Below the pieces are notes generated by a model. That model saw only the letters and a program-made list of their open reading frames with translations. It was not told where the DNA came from and searched no databases. A stretch of DNA of 64,000 nucleotides from Methylobacterium sp. (lineage in GTDB: Bacteria; Pseudomonadota; Alphaproteobacteria; Rhizobiales; Beijerinckiaceae): contig PERO01000020.1 of the NCBI GenBank assembly GCA_002928875.1, positions 434,001-498,000 of the forward strand, given 5' to 3'. A program made the translations under genes and the position numbers. Below, in pieces: positions 38,244-47,859 of the stretch. The stretch's first letter is position 1, and each line of letters starts with the position of its first letter.

Positions 38244-38582
38244 TCAATCGCCTTCGCCGGGCTTCGGCGAGAAATGCGCGTCGAACTTTCCGGGCTTGCC
38301 GTCCCATTCCTTCGCGTCGCCGGGCGCCTCGCGCTTGACGGTGATGTTCGGCCACTGGCCCGCATATTCCGCGTTGATTTTCAACCAGTTCTCGAGACCC
38401 GGCTCGGTATCCGGCTTGATCGCCTCCGCCGGGCATTCCGGCTCGCAGACGCCGCAATCGATGCACTCGTCGGGATGGATGACGAGCATGTTCTCGCCTT
38501 CGTAGAAGCAGTCCACCGGGCAGACTTCCACGCAATCCATGTACTTGCACTTGATACAATTTTCGGTGACGACATAGGTCAT
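38244..38582 (-). CDS. fdxA: 7Fe-8S ferredoxin FdxA
   Basis: A 112-residue ferredoxin with two clusters. [14 protein letters not shown] supplies the 3Fe-4S and part of the 4Fe-4S ligands, and [12 protein letters not shown] the rest. The long C-terminal extension ([24 protein letters not shown]) is the FdxA type found in most Alphaproteobacteria. ATGs are adjacent at 38585 and 38582. I prefer the second, seven bases from GGAG and matching the usual MTYVV start. It lies between an S4-domain gene and carD. Confidence 0.95.
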   Translation of the reverse strand: MTYVVTENCIKCKYMDCVEVCPVDCFYEGENMLVIHPDECIDCGVCEPECPAEAIKPDTEPGLENWLKINAEYAGQWPNITVKREAPGDAKEWDGKPGKFDAHFSPKPGEGD

Positions 38583-38723
38583 CATCGTTCTCCGTGAGGA
38601 GCCGCGGGTTCAAGGCCCGGGCTGAACAATCGAGGCGCTTTCTGCTTCGCTAATGCCGATTGGCCTCGGGAGCAAGTGCCTCGCACCGCGAAAGACGGGG
38701 CCGGCCTTGGCTATCCGGCCGTT

Positions 38724-39050
38724 TCAGGCGGATGTCGCGTCCATTGCGGCATCGAGGCGCGTGTAGAGCGCAAGCCCGGCTTCCGCCGGACCGCGCCGCT
38801 CGGAGAAGGCCTCGACGCGAACGATCCAGGTCCGGCCGGGCAGTGCCAGCGTCAGAACGTCGCCGGTCTTTAACGAATGGCCGGGTTGCGTCACACGCAG
38901 GGCATTGACCCGCACATGCCCCTTGCGCACGAGATCCGCGGCGGCAGACCGGCTGCGCAGGAAGCGCGCATGCCAGATGAAAAGATCGATGCGCTGGCGC
39001 GCGGGAGACGCCGGTTCCGGAGGATCAGTCCGTTCCCGCTGCCGCGCCAT
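38724..39050 (-). CDS. S4-domain RNA-binding protein (Hsp15-like)
   Basis: A 108-residue protein with an S4 domain, RQRIDLFIWHARFLRSRSAAADLVRKGHVRVNALRVTQPGH, about residues 18-60. It resembles heat-shock protein 15, which binds stalled 50S subunits carrying a nascent chain. The gene starts six bases after the helicase stop and is probably co-transcribed. The tail is not informative. A ribosome-rescue role is inferred from the family. Confidence 0.87.
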   Translation of the reverse strand: MARQRERTDPPEPASPARQRIDLFIWHARFLRSRSAAADLVRKGHVRVNALRVTQPGHSLKTGDVLTLALPGRTWIVRVEAFSERRGPAEAGLALYTRLDAAMDATSA

Positions 39051-39056
39051 GCCGCC

Positions 39057-42000
39057 TCAATTCTTGCCTTCGAGCTGCGCCTTCAGCGCCGCGAGCTTGG
39101 CGAAGGGCGAATCCGGATCGGCCGCCTTCTCCCCCTTGCGGCCGGGCTGCGGCCCGCTGGTTGCGAAGACGCGATGCTCGGGCCCACGCTCGCGGTTCTC
39201 GCGATCCGAGCGGCCGCCCTTCTGGAACGGCCTGCCGCCGCGATTCTCGCCCTGCGGCCGATCCTCGCGCTTGCCGAATTTCTCGAATTTCTCGCGCTTG
39301 TCGCGCCGCTGGTCGTCATGGCGGCGCGGCGCTTCGCCGCCGGCTGCCGCAGCGCCTTCCACGGCAGGCGCAGGCCCGCCCGTGCGGCCATCACCCGCCC
39401 CTGCATCGCCCGGCTTCGGCCCACGCTTCCAGGGCGGAGGACCGCGACGCTGATCGCCGGAACGGGCCTCACCACCCTCGGCCTGCTGGCCGGGACGATT
39501 GCCGCGAGGCGGGCGCCGATCGCCACGATGCTGGGCGCGCTCCGGCCGCCCCATGCGCCAGACCTCGACCGTCGCAGGCTCGACCGGGGCCATCGGCTCT
39601 TCGGCAGGAGGCGCTGCCGCCATGGCCAGGCCTTGCGCGACGGCCGCTTCCGCGACTGGCGCATCGGGCGCAAGATCAGCCACGGCTTCTGCGGCGGGGG
39701 CTTCCGTGACAGGTACTTCGACGGCGCGCGCTTCGACGGCTGCGGCCTCGACGACAGCTGCAGCCTCGGTGATGTCACCGGTCGATGCTTCGGCTTCGGG
39801 AAGGGCGGTGTCGTCCACCGGCGCGTCGGGGGCAGCCTCGCTCTCGCCCGCTACCGCTTCCGCCGGCTTGAACGGCTCCATCGGCGCGACGACCGCGCGT
39901 TTGATAGGAACCGTGATGGCCGGGCCGGTCCGCGTCTCGGAGCGATAACCCAAAGCCTTCAGCACTTCCGCGAAATCCGCACCGGCCGCGCCCACGAGCG
40001 ACGTCATCGCGCCCGTCACGACGAAGGCATCGCCATCGGCGGCGCCGGCCGGCGGCTCGCCCTCGGTCACGCCGGGGCGATAGGCGATGGCCGGGCGGAT
40101 GAGATCCGCGAGGCGCTCGAGAATGTCGATGCGGATCGCGCGCGGGCCCGCCACGCGGTAGCCCGCGATGCGATAGAGTTCGGCCGGGATGACCGGATCC
40201 ACCGGGATCGAGGTGCGGCCGGAATAGGCGAGATGGCTCACATCCTTCAGCCCGGAATCATCGCCACCGGTGAAGAGCACGTGAAGCTGCGCGGCGAGGC
40301 TCCGCGGGCCGGGCTTCATCAACACCGGCAGGAACAGGTGGTGCGCGCCGAAGCGGACGCCGAGCTTGCGCAGTTCCCCGCGCGCATTCTGGTCGAGCGC
40401 GCGCACATCATTGGCGATCAACTGGCGGTCGAGCACGCCAAGATGCTCTGCGAGCCGGAAGGCGATGCCGCGCGCGAGCCCGGTCGCGCCCTGGCCGCTT
40501 TCGAGCGCGAAAAGCGGACCGAGATGCTTCTGGACATGGGCCTTGATCCAGAGGCCGAGGCGCGTTTCGGCCATTTCGCGATGCAGGCCCGACAATTCCT
40601 CGTCGGCGAGCAGCAGCACGCGCGGCTCCAGCACCTTCGCGCCGGCCTGCAGCACCGCGATGGGTTCGCCGATGAAGCGGATGATGCCGTCGAGCGCCAG
40701 CGCGATCTGGTCGTCATTCGCCGTGGAGAGCCGCGTGGCCCGCGCCTCGATTTCGCCGGCCAGCGCCTTGGAGGCTGCCGCGCGCAGGGCCTTGGCCTCC
40801 TGCCCCTCGGCATTCGGATCGGGCGTGAAGCGGAAACCGGCGAGGCGGCCGATGTTCTGGCCCTCGACGATGACCTCTCCGGTCGGGCTCACGTCTGCAT
40901 CCATGATCGCATTCTCTTTCAAGCGCCGCATCAGAACCGAGGTGCGCCGGTCCACGAAACGCTGCATCAGCTTTTCGTGAAGCGCATCGGAAAGCCTGTC
41001 CTCTAGCGCGCGCGTTACGTTCTGCCAATGCGCTGGATCAGCGAGCCAGTCCGGGCGATTGGCGCAATAGCTCCAGGTTCGCATGTAGGCGAGACGCCAG
41101 GCGAGCGTGTCGATGTCGCCGTCGAGCCGGTCGCAGGCGCGGATTTCGCGGGCGAACCAATCCGGGTCGATCGCCCCCTTCCGCATGATCGGCTCGTAGA
41201 GCGAAACCACGAGATCTGCATGAATATTCGGGGAAACCTTGCGGTAATCCGGCAGTTGGCAGAGATCCCACAGGCGGCGCACGCCGTCGCGCGTCGAGGC
41301 CAGCGCCCGGATGCCGGGCCTGCCACTCGCGATGTCGAGCGTCACCTCGTCCTCGGCCTTGCCGGCCCGGATCAGGTCGATTTGCGGAGCGTTGCGCGAA
41401 AGGCTCGCCTCAAGTTTTTCGAGCGAGGCGAAGTCGAGATGGGCATTTCGCCACCAGGCGAAGGTCAGCGGATCGAAGGCATGCTCCTCGATCGCCTCGA
41501 CGAGTTCCTCGTCGAAAGGGGCACAACGGCCTGTCGTGCCGAAGGTGCCATCCTCCTGCGCGCGGCCTGCGCGGCCCGCGACCTGTGCCATCTCGGCCGG
41601 GGTGAGGCGGCGGTGCCTTTTGCCGTCGAACTTGCGATCCGAGGCGAAGGCCACATGCCCGATCTCGAGATTGAGACCCATGCCGATGGCATCGGTCGCG
41701 ACAATGTGATCGACCTCGCCGGCCTGGAACATCGCGACCTGCGCGTTCCTTGTGCGCGGCGACAGCGAGCCCATCACCACCGCCGCGCCGCCCCGCTGCC
41801 GGCGCACCAGCTCGGCGATGGCGTAGACTTCCTCCGCCGAGAACGCGATCACGGCCGAGCGGGCGGGCAATCGCGTGATCTTCTTTTCGCCCGCGAAGGC
41901 GAGTTTCGACAGCCGCGGCCGGGTCGCGATCTGGACGCCGGGGAGCAGGCGCTCGATCAGCGCGCGGGCGGTGCCGGCGCCGAGCAGCATCGTCTCGCTG

Positions 42001-42497
42001 CGCCCGCGCCGGTTCAGCACGGCTTCCGTGAAGACATGGCCGCGATCGGCATCGGCGATCAGCTGCACCTCGTCGATGGCGACGAAGCTCACCACGAGGT
42101 CGCGCGGCATGGCCTCGACGGTCGAGACCCAGTAGCGCGGGTTCGGCGGCTTGATCTTCTCCTCGCCGGTGATCAGCGCGACCGCGTTCACACCGGCGCG
42201 CGCGACGAGGCGATTGTAGACCTCGCGCGCCAAAAGCCGCAGCGGCAGACCGATCAGGCCCGAATCATGGCCCAGCATGCGCTCGATCGCGAGATGCGTC
42301 TTGCCGGTATTGGTCGGCCCGAGAACGGCGGTGACGCCGCGCCCGCTGCCGATGGGGCCGGAATGCGCGGGGGAAGGCAGACGCGTCAACACCGTCTCCG
42401 GAATGAGCCGGACCTGATCCGGCTGCCCGCATGACGGGCCGGCTTGCACAGCCAGAGATGTGGCGCGCGCCGCGCCATTCCGCAAGACGCCGTGCAA
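39057..42497 (-). CDS. SUV3-like DEAD/DExH RNA helicase with long disordered tail
   Basis: A helicase of up to 1146 residues. Walker A is LGPTNTGKTHLAIERM, motif II AIDEVQLIADADRGHVFTEAVL, and motif VI AQVAGRAGRAQEDGTFG. Relatives include mitochondrial SUV3, the degradosome helicase. After about residue 800 the protein turns into an Ala/Glu/Pro-rich stretch and then an Arg/Gly/Lys-rich, probably RNA-binding, tail that ends FAKLAALKAQLEGKN. The longest frame starts at TTG 42497; homology begins near residue 53, and GTG 42392 is a good alternative start. It heads an operon with the S4 gene. Confidence 0.88.
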   Translation of the reverse strand: MHGVLRNGAARATSLAVQAGPSCGQPDQVRLIPETVLTRLPSPAHSGPIGSGRGVTAVLGPTNTGKTHLAIERMLGHDSGLIGLPLRLLAREVYNRLVARAGVNAVALITGEEKIKPPNPRYWVSTVEAMPRDLVVSFVAIDEVQLIADADRGHVFTEAVLNRRGRSETMLLGAGTARALIERLLPGVQIATRPRLSKLAFAGEKKITRLPARSAVIAFSAEEVYAIAELVRRQRGGAAVVMGSLSPRTRNAQVAMFQAGEVDHIVATDAIGMGLNLEIGHVAFASDRKFDGKRHRRLTPAEMAQVAGRAGRAQEDGTFGTTGRCAPFDEELVEAIEEHAFDPLTFAWWRNAHLDFASLEKLEASLSRNAPQIDLIRAGKAEDEVTLDIASGRPGIRALASTRDGVRRLWDLCQLPDYRKVSPNIHADLVVSLYEPIMRKGAIDPDWFAREIRACDRLDGDIDTLAWRLAYMRTWSYCANRPDWLADPAHWQNVTRALEDRLSDALHEKLMQRFVDRRTSVLMRRLKENAIMDADVSPTGEVIVEGQNIGRLAGFRFTPDPNAEGQEAKALRAAASKALAGEIEARATRLSTANDDQIALALDGIIRFIGEPIAVLQAGAKVLEPRVLLLADEELSGLHREMAETRLGLWIKAHVQKHLGPLFALESGQGATGLARGIAFRLAEHLGVLDRQLIANDVRALDQNARGELRKLGVRFGAHHLFLPVLMKPGPRSLAAQLHVLFTGGDDSGLKDVSHLAYSGRTSIPVDPVIPAELYRIAGYRVAGPRAIRIDILERLADLIRPAIAYRPGVTEGEPPAGAADGDAFVVTGAMTSLVGAAGADFAEVLKALGYRSETRTGPAITVPIKRAVVAPMEPFKPAEAVAGESEAAPDAPVDDTALPEAEASTGDITEAAAVVEAAAVEARAVEVPVTEAPAAEAVADLAPDAPVAEAAVAQGLAMAAAPPAEEPMAPVEPATVEVWRMGRPERAQHRGDRRPPRGNRPGQQAEGGEARSGDQRRGPPPWKRGPKPGDAGAGDGRTGGPAPAVEGAAAAGGEAPRRHDDQRRDKREKFEKFGKREDRPQGENRGGRPFQKGGRSDRENRERGPEHRVFATSGPQPGRKGEKAADPDSPFAKLAALKAQLEGKN

Positions 42498-43039
42498 TGC
42501 GCGCTCCGACTGTCCCGAATGCGCACAGCGAAACGACGCCCGTACGAGTCTAGAGCAAGCATTCGAACGGGACTGGAACGAATCGCATCCGAATCGGCGA
42601 CTCCGATTGAGTCACGATTTGTTCACGCACAAGATGTGGCTGAGTCGATCGGGCCGCATCCCAGATTTTGCGATTCCACTCGACTCTGCCGATGACGGAC
42701 AGGCGAGCGGTTCGACTCGCGCACCGAGTCGAGTGGAATCGGCTGTCAAGTGTAGTGATGCGAAAATCGTGGTTAATACTTCATGGCGCGTCGTGCATGC
42801 CTAGTCGCATGCCAGCGTTAAGAATTGGTGCGGAAGCGGAACGAACCATCGACGAATCGGTGTTTTTGATTCGGATATCTTTCTTCCGAAAATGCCGGGT
42901 AACGTCATTTGTCGTTCAATATCCGTATTTTGCAGCGAGAGACGGTCGCGTCTTTTCCGTCGCCGGCGCCCGCGCGCGCAGCCGCTCCGCCAGGCGCGAG
43001 AGCGCTGGCGGCGTTAAGGGCCTGTCTCGAAAAGGTGCG
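42498..43039. promoter_or_regulatory. Gene-free GANTC-dense region upstream of the helicase
   Basis: 542 bases with no credible gene between the DUF3108 stop and the helicase start. Thirteen GANTC sites, the CcrM methylation target, lie between 42546 and 42872, eleven of them within 195 bases. A perfect 15-bp inverted repeat is inside it: GATTCCACTCGACTC at 42672-42686 and GAGTCGAGTGGAATC at 42726-42740. The right end (42740-42960) is AT-richer than its surroundings. I see only one poor DnaA-box match near 42620, so an origin is unlikely. Confidence 0.7.
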
Positions 43040-43843
43040 TTACCGGGCGCTCGACTGGAAGCGCCGCGCCTCGATGACCGAGGTGCCGACCATGGTACGG
43101 ACCGAGATGCGGTACGGCATCAGCGCCCGGCCGCCATTCACCGGCGCGAGCCAGGTATCCATGTTGCGATTCTCGATCATGAATTTCACGGCCCGCCGGT
43201 CCGGCCGGTGCCCCGCCACCGGCACATAGCGCGCCTGGCAGACCAGCACCGGGCCGGAATAGCCTTCCTCGCTCTCGACATTGCGCACGCCGGCGAAGGT
43301 GAGCACCACATCGAAGCGCTGCGTGCCGTCGAAGACCGGCAGGCGGCGCTCGCAATTCGCCTTGTCCAGCGGATTGCCATTGCGCACCGGCATCACCAGC
43401 GCGCTGATCGGGTCGACGACGCCCTGCCTGTGCTGCTCGCGCAGGGGAATGCGCCCCTCCATCGGCAATTCGAGCGGCGGCTCGATGGTCACGCCGCGCA
43501 CATTGCCGCTGCTCGCGCCGATCTGGACGGTGCGCGAGCTGCTGCCATTCGTGGCGGTTACCGCGAAACCGTTCGAGAGCGGCGCCATGCTGCCGATGCC
43601 GCCACGCGCCGTGCCCGAGCCCGAGCCTTGCGTGATCGCGCCCATCAGCCCCGTGAGGGCCGCGCTGACATTGATGTTGTAGGAACCGTTCTCCACCACC
43701 CCCGAGAGGCTGGCCCGGCCGATGGTGAGGCCCGCGAGCGTGATGGAATAGGTGGCGTCGACCGTGCCGGCCCCCGCTTCGCTCGCCAGACAGGCAAACC
43801 CGGCAAGGACCGCTTGTGCATATCGCTTCCGCAAGGCGTTCAT
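43040..43843 (-). CDS. DUF3108 domain periplasmic protein
   Basis: A 267-residue exported protein of the DUF3108 family. A signal peptide (YAQAVLAGFACLASEAGAG) leads to a beta-rich body with TYSITLAGLTIGRASLSGVVENG and, near the end, RAVKFMIENRNMDTWLAPV. The fold is probably a lipocalin-like or LolA-like barrel. Its function is not known to me. ATG 43843 is chosen; an upstream GTG 43867 adds eight residues without support. It is divergent from rpmB. Confidence 0.87.
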   Translation of the reverse strand: MNALRKRYAQAVLAGFACLASEAGAGTVDATYSITLAGLTIGRASLSGVVENGSYNINVSAALTGLMGAITQGSGSGTARGGIGSMAPLSNGFAVTATNGSSSRTVQIGASSGNVRGVTIEPPLELPMEGRIPLREQHRQGVVDPISALVMPVRNGNPLDKANCERRLPVFDGTQRFDVVLTFAGVRNVESEEGYSGPVLVCQARYVPVAGHRPDRRAVKFMIENRNMDTWLAPVNGGRALMPYRISVRTMVGTSVIEARRFQSSAR

Positions 43844-44154
43844 TCGTTCTGCCTGCCTCTGCCTCACGCCCTACAGGCGCGGCTGGACGCCCCCACGCCC
43901 CGAACCGTTCCGCGCAGGGCCTGATGGCAGGCTGACGTGCAGAACGACGCCACTCTTGTACATAAGCGTGATTCGACGCAACTCCGTGCAATCGTCGCCC
44001 CGCCTGCGCATGATGGTTGACCGGCGGGAAGCGTTCGACTATACGGCGCGTCTCGATTTCCCGAACCCTGGTGGCGGAAGGCGGGTGCGACAGCACAGCT
44101 CCCGGCGCTTGGGTTATCCTCCGCCACCATGGCGAGACCCGAAGGATCAGGACC
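43844..44154. other. Gene-free segment between the DUF3108 gene and rpmB
   Basis: 311 bases with no credible gene. It contains the rpmB promoter on the plus strand (44017-44045) and the upstream region of the DUF3108 gene on the minus strand. Nothing else was recognised. Confidence 0.6.
44017..44045 (+). promoter_or_regulatory. Promoter of rpmB
   Basis: TTGACC at 44017-44022 and TATACG at 44040-44045, spaced by 17 bases, give a near-consensus housekeeping promoter. The rpmB start codon is 109 bases after the -10 box. Confidence 0.6.
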
Positions 44155-44439
44155 ATGTCGCGTCGTTGCGAACTCACGGGCAAGGGTGCCCTGGTTGGCC
44201 ACAAGGTCAGCCACTCGAACCGGAAGACGAAGCGCCGCTTCCTTCCGAACCTCGTCAACGTCACGCTGATGTCGGATGCGCTGAACCGTTCGGTGAAGCT
44301 GCGCATCTCGGCCAATGGCCTGCGCTCGGTGGAGCATCGCGGCGGCCTCGATGCCTTCCTGATGAAGGCGGGCGAGGCGGATCTGTCGCAGAACGCCCTC
44401 GATCTCAAGCGCGAGATCACCAAGAAGCTCAACGGCTGA
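44155..44439 (+). CDS. rpmB: Ribosomal protein bL28
   Basis: A 94-residue large-subunit protein. [22 protein letters not shown] is the bL28 opening, followed by TKRRFLPNL and [15 protein letters not shown]. Only one Cys remains at the N-terminus, so this is the zinc-independent form. The frame is open 46 codons upstream, but homology starts at ATG 44155. A rho-independent terminator follows. The gene is monocistronic, with its own promoter. Confidence 0.97.
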   Translation: MSRRCELTGKGALVGHKVSHSNRKTKRRFLPNLVNVTLMSDALNRSVKLRISANGLRSVEHRGGLDAFLMKAGEADLSQNALDLKREITKKLNG

Positions 44440-44462
44440 GGCTGTTGGACAGAACTTCGATC

Positions 44463-44486
44463 AAGGCGGCTCCGGCCGCCTTTTTT
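44463..44486 (+). terminator. Rho-independent terminator of rpmB
   Basis: An 8-bp stem, AAGGCGGC (44463-44470) and GCCGCCTT (44475-44482), with a TCCG tetraloop, continues into a run of six T. It starts 24 bases after the rpmB stop. Confidence 0.92.
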
Positions 44487-44497
44487 GTTGCCTGCAT

Positions 44498-45535
44498 TCA
44501 CTCGCGATAGGCAAAGCGCAGCACGAGATTGCGCTGCAGGATCGAGAAATTGTCGTCCGACATCAGCGTGAGGATCGCGCGGCCATCGCGGGCGCGATGC
44601 ACCATCAGCGCCTCCATGTTGTCGACGTGATAGGCCATGTTGGCCTCGATCAGGGTTTCGCCTTCCAGAACCGCACCGGGCACGACACTGCCAATCGCAA
44701 CCCGCCTCAGCCGGAGCGCGACACCCCAAAGCGGTGAAAACCGGCGCTCGAGGATGAGCATGTCGCCGCCGGGCAGGAAACCGAGGTCGGTCACATCGAA
44801 ATCACGGCTGCGCTGCACCGAGAAACGCCCCGGCTGCGGGCCGAGAATCCAGCCTGGAATGCGATCCGGCTCGCTTCCCGCAGGCGGGTGCTCGGCGATG
44901 GCGATCAGCGCGCCCGCGAAACGCGAGGCCGGCGGCAGGACGCCCAGCGCCTCGATGCCCTGGTTCGAGTTGAGGCGGCGGAAATCGTCCGGGGTCGGCA
45001 CCACGGTCGCGCGACCCGCCGGACCGTTGGGGCCGAGTTCGAAGCGCAGGATCTGGTGCGCGCGCTCGACACTGACGAACAGGCGACTGCCGATCCGCGT
45101 CATGCCTTCCGTATCGAACTGGCGCGTGTCGCGCAGGCGGCGGCCATCGGGCGCCATCATGGGCGCGAGGCGGACATTCTCGATGCCCGTGAGACGCTCA
45201 TCGGCATCGGCGACGAAACGGCCGAGGATCCAGTGCGCCTGATCCGAGGCGGCGATGAAGGCCCGCCCATCCGCCTCGATCACGCCGGAGGATATGCCGC
45301 CGAATTCCCGCCGGTCGCCGCGCAGTTCCAGCCCGCCAAGAAAGGTGAGCGGCCCGAAATCGCGCCGTTCCGGCTCGCCGACGGCGAAGCTCGCCAGAGC
45401 ATGGGCGGTCACCTGCACCGGCTGCCAGGCGAACCCATCCAACGCTTCGCTGCGTTGCGCCAGCGCCAGGCGCGGAAAGGCGGCAAGCGCCGGCAGCCCG
45501 GCCAGCACCGCACGGCGGCTGGGTCGCATCCTCAC
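44498..45535 (-). CDS. Esterase-like phytase-family protein
   Basis: A 345-residue exported protein of the family described as having esterase-like activity of phytase. The N-terminus [22 protein letters not shown] looks like a Tat or Sec signal. The body is beta-propeller-like, with [34 protein letters not shown] and [13 protein letters not shown] repeats. The substrate is unknown. GTG 45535 overlaps the cobT stop as GTGA; ATG 45529 is an alternative. Its place after cobT is common in Rhizobiales. Confidence 0.85.
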   Translation of the reverse strand: MRMRPSRRAVLAGLPALAAFPRLALAQRSEALDGFAWQPVQVTAHALASFAVGEPERRDFGPLTFLGGLELRGDRREFGGISSGVIEADGRAFIAASDQAHWILGRFVADADERLTGIENVRLAPMMAPDGRRLRDTRQFDTEGMTRIGSRLFVSVERAHQILRFELGPNGPAGRATVVPTPDDFRRLNSNQGIEALGVLPPASRFAGALIAIAEHPPAGSEPDRIPGWILGPQPGRFSVQRSRDFDVTDLGFLPGGDMLILERRFSPLWGVALRLRRVAIGSVVPGAVLEGETLIEANMAYHVDNMEALMVHRARDGRAILTLMSDDNFSILQRNLVLRFAYRE

Positions 45536-47442
45536 GCCGCGCGCCGGCCGTTGCCGCCGCCGGCATCCTCGCTGAAGAGTTCGGCGAGCTTCTCGGTCAT
45601 CACGCCGCCCAGTTCCTCGGCATCGACGATGGTGACGGCCCGGCGATAGTAGCGCGTGACATCGTGGCCGATGCCGATGGCGATCAGTTCCACCTGCGAG
45701 CGGGTCTCGATCGCCTCGATCACCTGCCGCAGGTGCCGCTCGAGATAATTGCCCGAGTTCACCGACAAGGTGGTGTCGTCGACCGGCGCGCCATCCGAGA
45801 TCATCATCAGGATCTTGCGCTGCTCGGGCCGCGCCAGCAGGCGGTTATGGGCCCAGTCCAGCGCCTCGCCGTCGATGTTTTCCTTCAGCAGCCCCTCGCG
45901 CATCATCAGCCCGAGATTGCGCCGCGCGCGCCGCCAGGGCGCATCCGCGCTCTTGTAGATGACATGGCGCAGATCGTTGAGGCGGCCGGGATTGCCCGGC
46001 TTGCCGGCCTGCAGCCAGGCCTCGCGGCTCTGCCCGCCCTTCCAGGCCTTGGTGGTGAAGCCGAGGATCTCGACCTTTACCCCGCAGCGCTCCAGCGTGC
46101 GCGCGAGAATGTCGGCGCAGGTCGCGGCGACCGTGATGGGCCGGCCGCGCATGGAGCCGGAATTGTCGATGAGCAGGGTGACGACCGTGTCACGGAAATT
46201 CGTGTCCTTCTCCCGCTTGAAGGAGAGCGGCGCGAAGGTGCCGCGCATGTCATCGATGATGACGCGGGTGAGGCGCGCGGGATCGAGCGTGCCCTCCTCG
46301 AGGTCGAATTCCCAGGCGCGGCTCTGCTGGGCGAGCAATTTGCGCTGGAGGCGGTTCGCCAGCCGCGACACCACGCCCTGCAGCGAGGACAATTGCTTGT
46401 CGAGATAGGCGCGGAGGCGATCGAGTTCCTCCGCGTCGCAGAGTTCCTCGGCCTCGATGGTTTCGTCGAACTTGTTGGTGAAGGCCTTGTACTCGCTGAT
46501 TGCCCGGCTGTTGTCGGGTTTCTGCGGCTGCCGCGCGGCTTCCGCCGGCTCCTCGGCATCCACCATCTCGCTCTCGTCCTGGTAGTCGCCGGGCGGTGCG
46601 TCGGCGGCTTCCTGCGCGCCCTCTGCGCTGTCCTCGGAGAGCGCTTCGGTCTCCTGCATGTCGAAGCCGTCCTGCTCCTCGGCCTCGCCGTTCTCGCCCT
46701 CCTGCGGTTCCTGCTCGCCAGCATCGTCCTGGTCGTCGGATTGCTGGTCCTCATCGTCGGAACCGAGCGGGTCGCCTTCCTCGAGGCCCATCTGCACCAG
46801 CATCTGGTGGACGAGCTTCGAGAAGGCCTGCTGGTCCTGCACCTGGCCGGCGAGCTGGTCGAGGGTGGTGCCGGCCTTCTCCTCGATCCGCTCGCGCCAG
46901 AGATTGGTGAGCTTCTCGGCGGAAGGCGGCGGCGCAAGCCCGGTGAGCCGTTCGCGCACGAGCATCGCCACGGCGTCCTCGATCGGGGCGTCGCCGATCT
47001 CCGAGACGGCCGCGAGATTGGCGCGGGCGTAGCGATCCTCCAGCATCGCGCCGATATTCGTGCCGACCCCCATCATGCGCTGGGCGCCGATCGCATCGCA
47101 GCGGGCCTGTTCGACCGCGTCGAACACCTTGCGCGCCTCCGGCACCTCCGGCGCGACCTTGCGATGGAGCTTCTGGTCATGCAGGGCGAGTTTCAGCGCG
47201 TAGCTGTCGGCATGGCCGCGCAGGATCGCGACATCCTTCGCGGTCGGCTTGCGCGGCGGCTCGGGCAGGCGTGCGCGGGCCATCTCGCCGGCATCGATCA
47301 GCGACGGGCGATCCGCCGCGAACTGCACCTCCACCTCCTCCTTGCCGGCCATGGCGCGCAAGGCCGAAGACACCGCCTTCTTCAAGGGTTCGGTGGGCGA
47401 ATTGTCCGGCTGGCCCGGCTTGCGGTTCGAGATGAGGGTCAT
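45532..47442 (-). CDS. cobT: CobT, cobaltochelatase subunit
   Basis: A 636-residue subunit of the aerobic cobaltochelatase (CobN-CobS-CobT), which inserts cobalt into hydrogenobyrinate diamide in vitamin B12 synthesis. A central acidic stretch (about residues 210-300, rich in Asp, Glu and Gln) separates the N-terminal part from a C-terminal von Willebrand A domain. The MIDAS motif there is [13 protein letters not shown], with [13 protein letters not shown] further on. CobT forms a two-ring AAA complex with CobS. cobN is not in the window. Confidence 0.96.
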   Translation of the reverse strand: MTLISNRKPGQPDNSPTEPLKKAVSSALRAMAGKEEVEVQFAADRPSLIDAGEMARARLPEPPRKPTAKDVAILRGHADSYALKLALHDQKLHRKVAPEVPEARKVFDAVEQARCDAIGAQRMMGVGTNIGAMLEDRYARANLAAVSEIGDAPIEDAVAMLVRERLTGLAPPPSAEKLTNLWRERIEEKAGTTLDQLAGQVQDQQAFSKLVHQMLVQMGLEEGDPLGSDDEDQQSDDQDDAGEQEPQEGENGEAEEQDGFDMQETEALSEDSAEGAQEAADAPPGDYQDESEMVDAEEPAEAARQPQKPDNSRAISEYKAFTNKFDETIEAEELCDAEELDRLRAYLDKQLSSLQGVVSRLANRLQRKLLAQQSRAWEFDLEEGTLDPARLTRVIIDDMRGTFAPLSFKREKDTNFRDTVVTLLIDNSGSMRGRPITVAATCADILARTLERCGVKVEILGFTTKAWKGGQSREAWLQAGKPGNPGRLNDLRHVIYKSADAPWRRARRNLGLMMREGLLKENIDGEALDWAHNRLLARPEQRKILMMISDGAPVDDTTLSVNSGNYLERHLRQVIEAIETRSQVELIAIGIGHDVTRYYRRAVTIVDAEELGGVMTEKLAELFSEDAGGGNGRRAA

Positions 47443-47858
47443 AGCGTCTTGCTCAGCCAGTAGCAGGAATGCCCCTCGGGATAGGGCGAGATTTCCCCGA
47501 ACACCCGGAAGCCCCGTTTCTCATAGAACGGGCGGGCCTGCCACGAATAGGTGGTGAGATGGATGCCCCGCCCGCCAAGGCTGCGGGCATAGGCCTCAAG
47601 CTCGTCCATCACGCGGCTTCCGATATCCTGGCCGCGCAGCTCCTCGCTGATCCACAGGAGGTCGACATAGATCCAGCCGTGGAAGAAGCGCGCCACGGCG
47701 CCGCCGAGAATGGCATCTCCGTCGCGGACGCTGATCGTCACCGGGTGCCAGTTCCCGTCGCCGGCCTCGGCCTTGTTGTAGGCCACCAGCCCCTCGCGCA
47801 CGGCCTTGGTCACCTCGTCGTGGTTGGGATCGAGCTGGACCGAGACCAAGGGCCGCAC
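47439..47858 (-). CDS. GNAT-family N-acetyltransferase
   Basis: A 139-residue acetyltransferase fold. The acetyl-CoA-binding motif is [29 protein letters not shown], residues 68-96, and the C-terminal [15 protein letters not shown] is the usual GNAT motif B. The start is GTG 47858, just after the cobS stop, and the gene ends at the cobT start, so it is embedded between the two chelatase genes. The substrate is unknown. The position between cobS and cobT recurs in Rhizobiales and may be only operonic. Confidence 0.88.
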   Translation of the reverse strand: MRPLVSVQLDPNHDEVTKAVREGLVAYNKAEAGDGNWHPVTISVRDGDAILGGAVARFFHGWIYVDLLWISEELRGQDIGSRVMDELEAYARSLGGRGIHLTTYSWQARPFYEKRGFRVFGEISPYPEGHSCYWLSKTL

Positions 47859-47859
47859 C

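Noticed and set aside
42498-43039. Replication origin
   Set aside because: A GANTC cluster and an AT-richer part suggested it, but only one poor DnaA-box match was seen and the flanking genes are not origin neighbours in this order.
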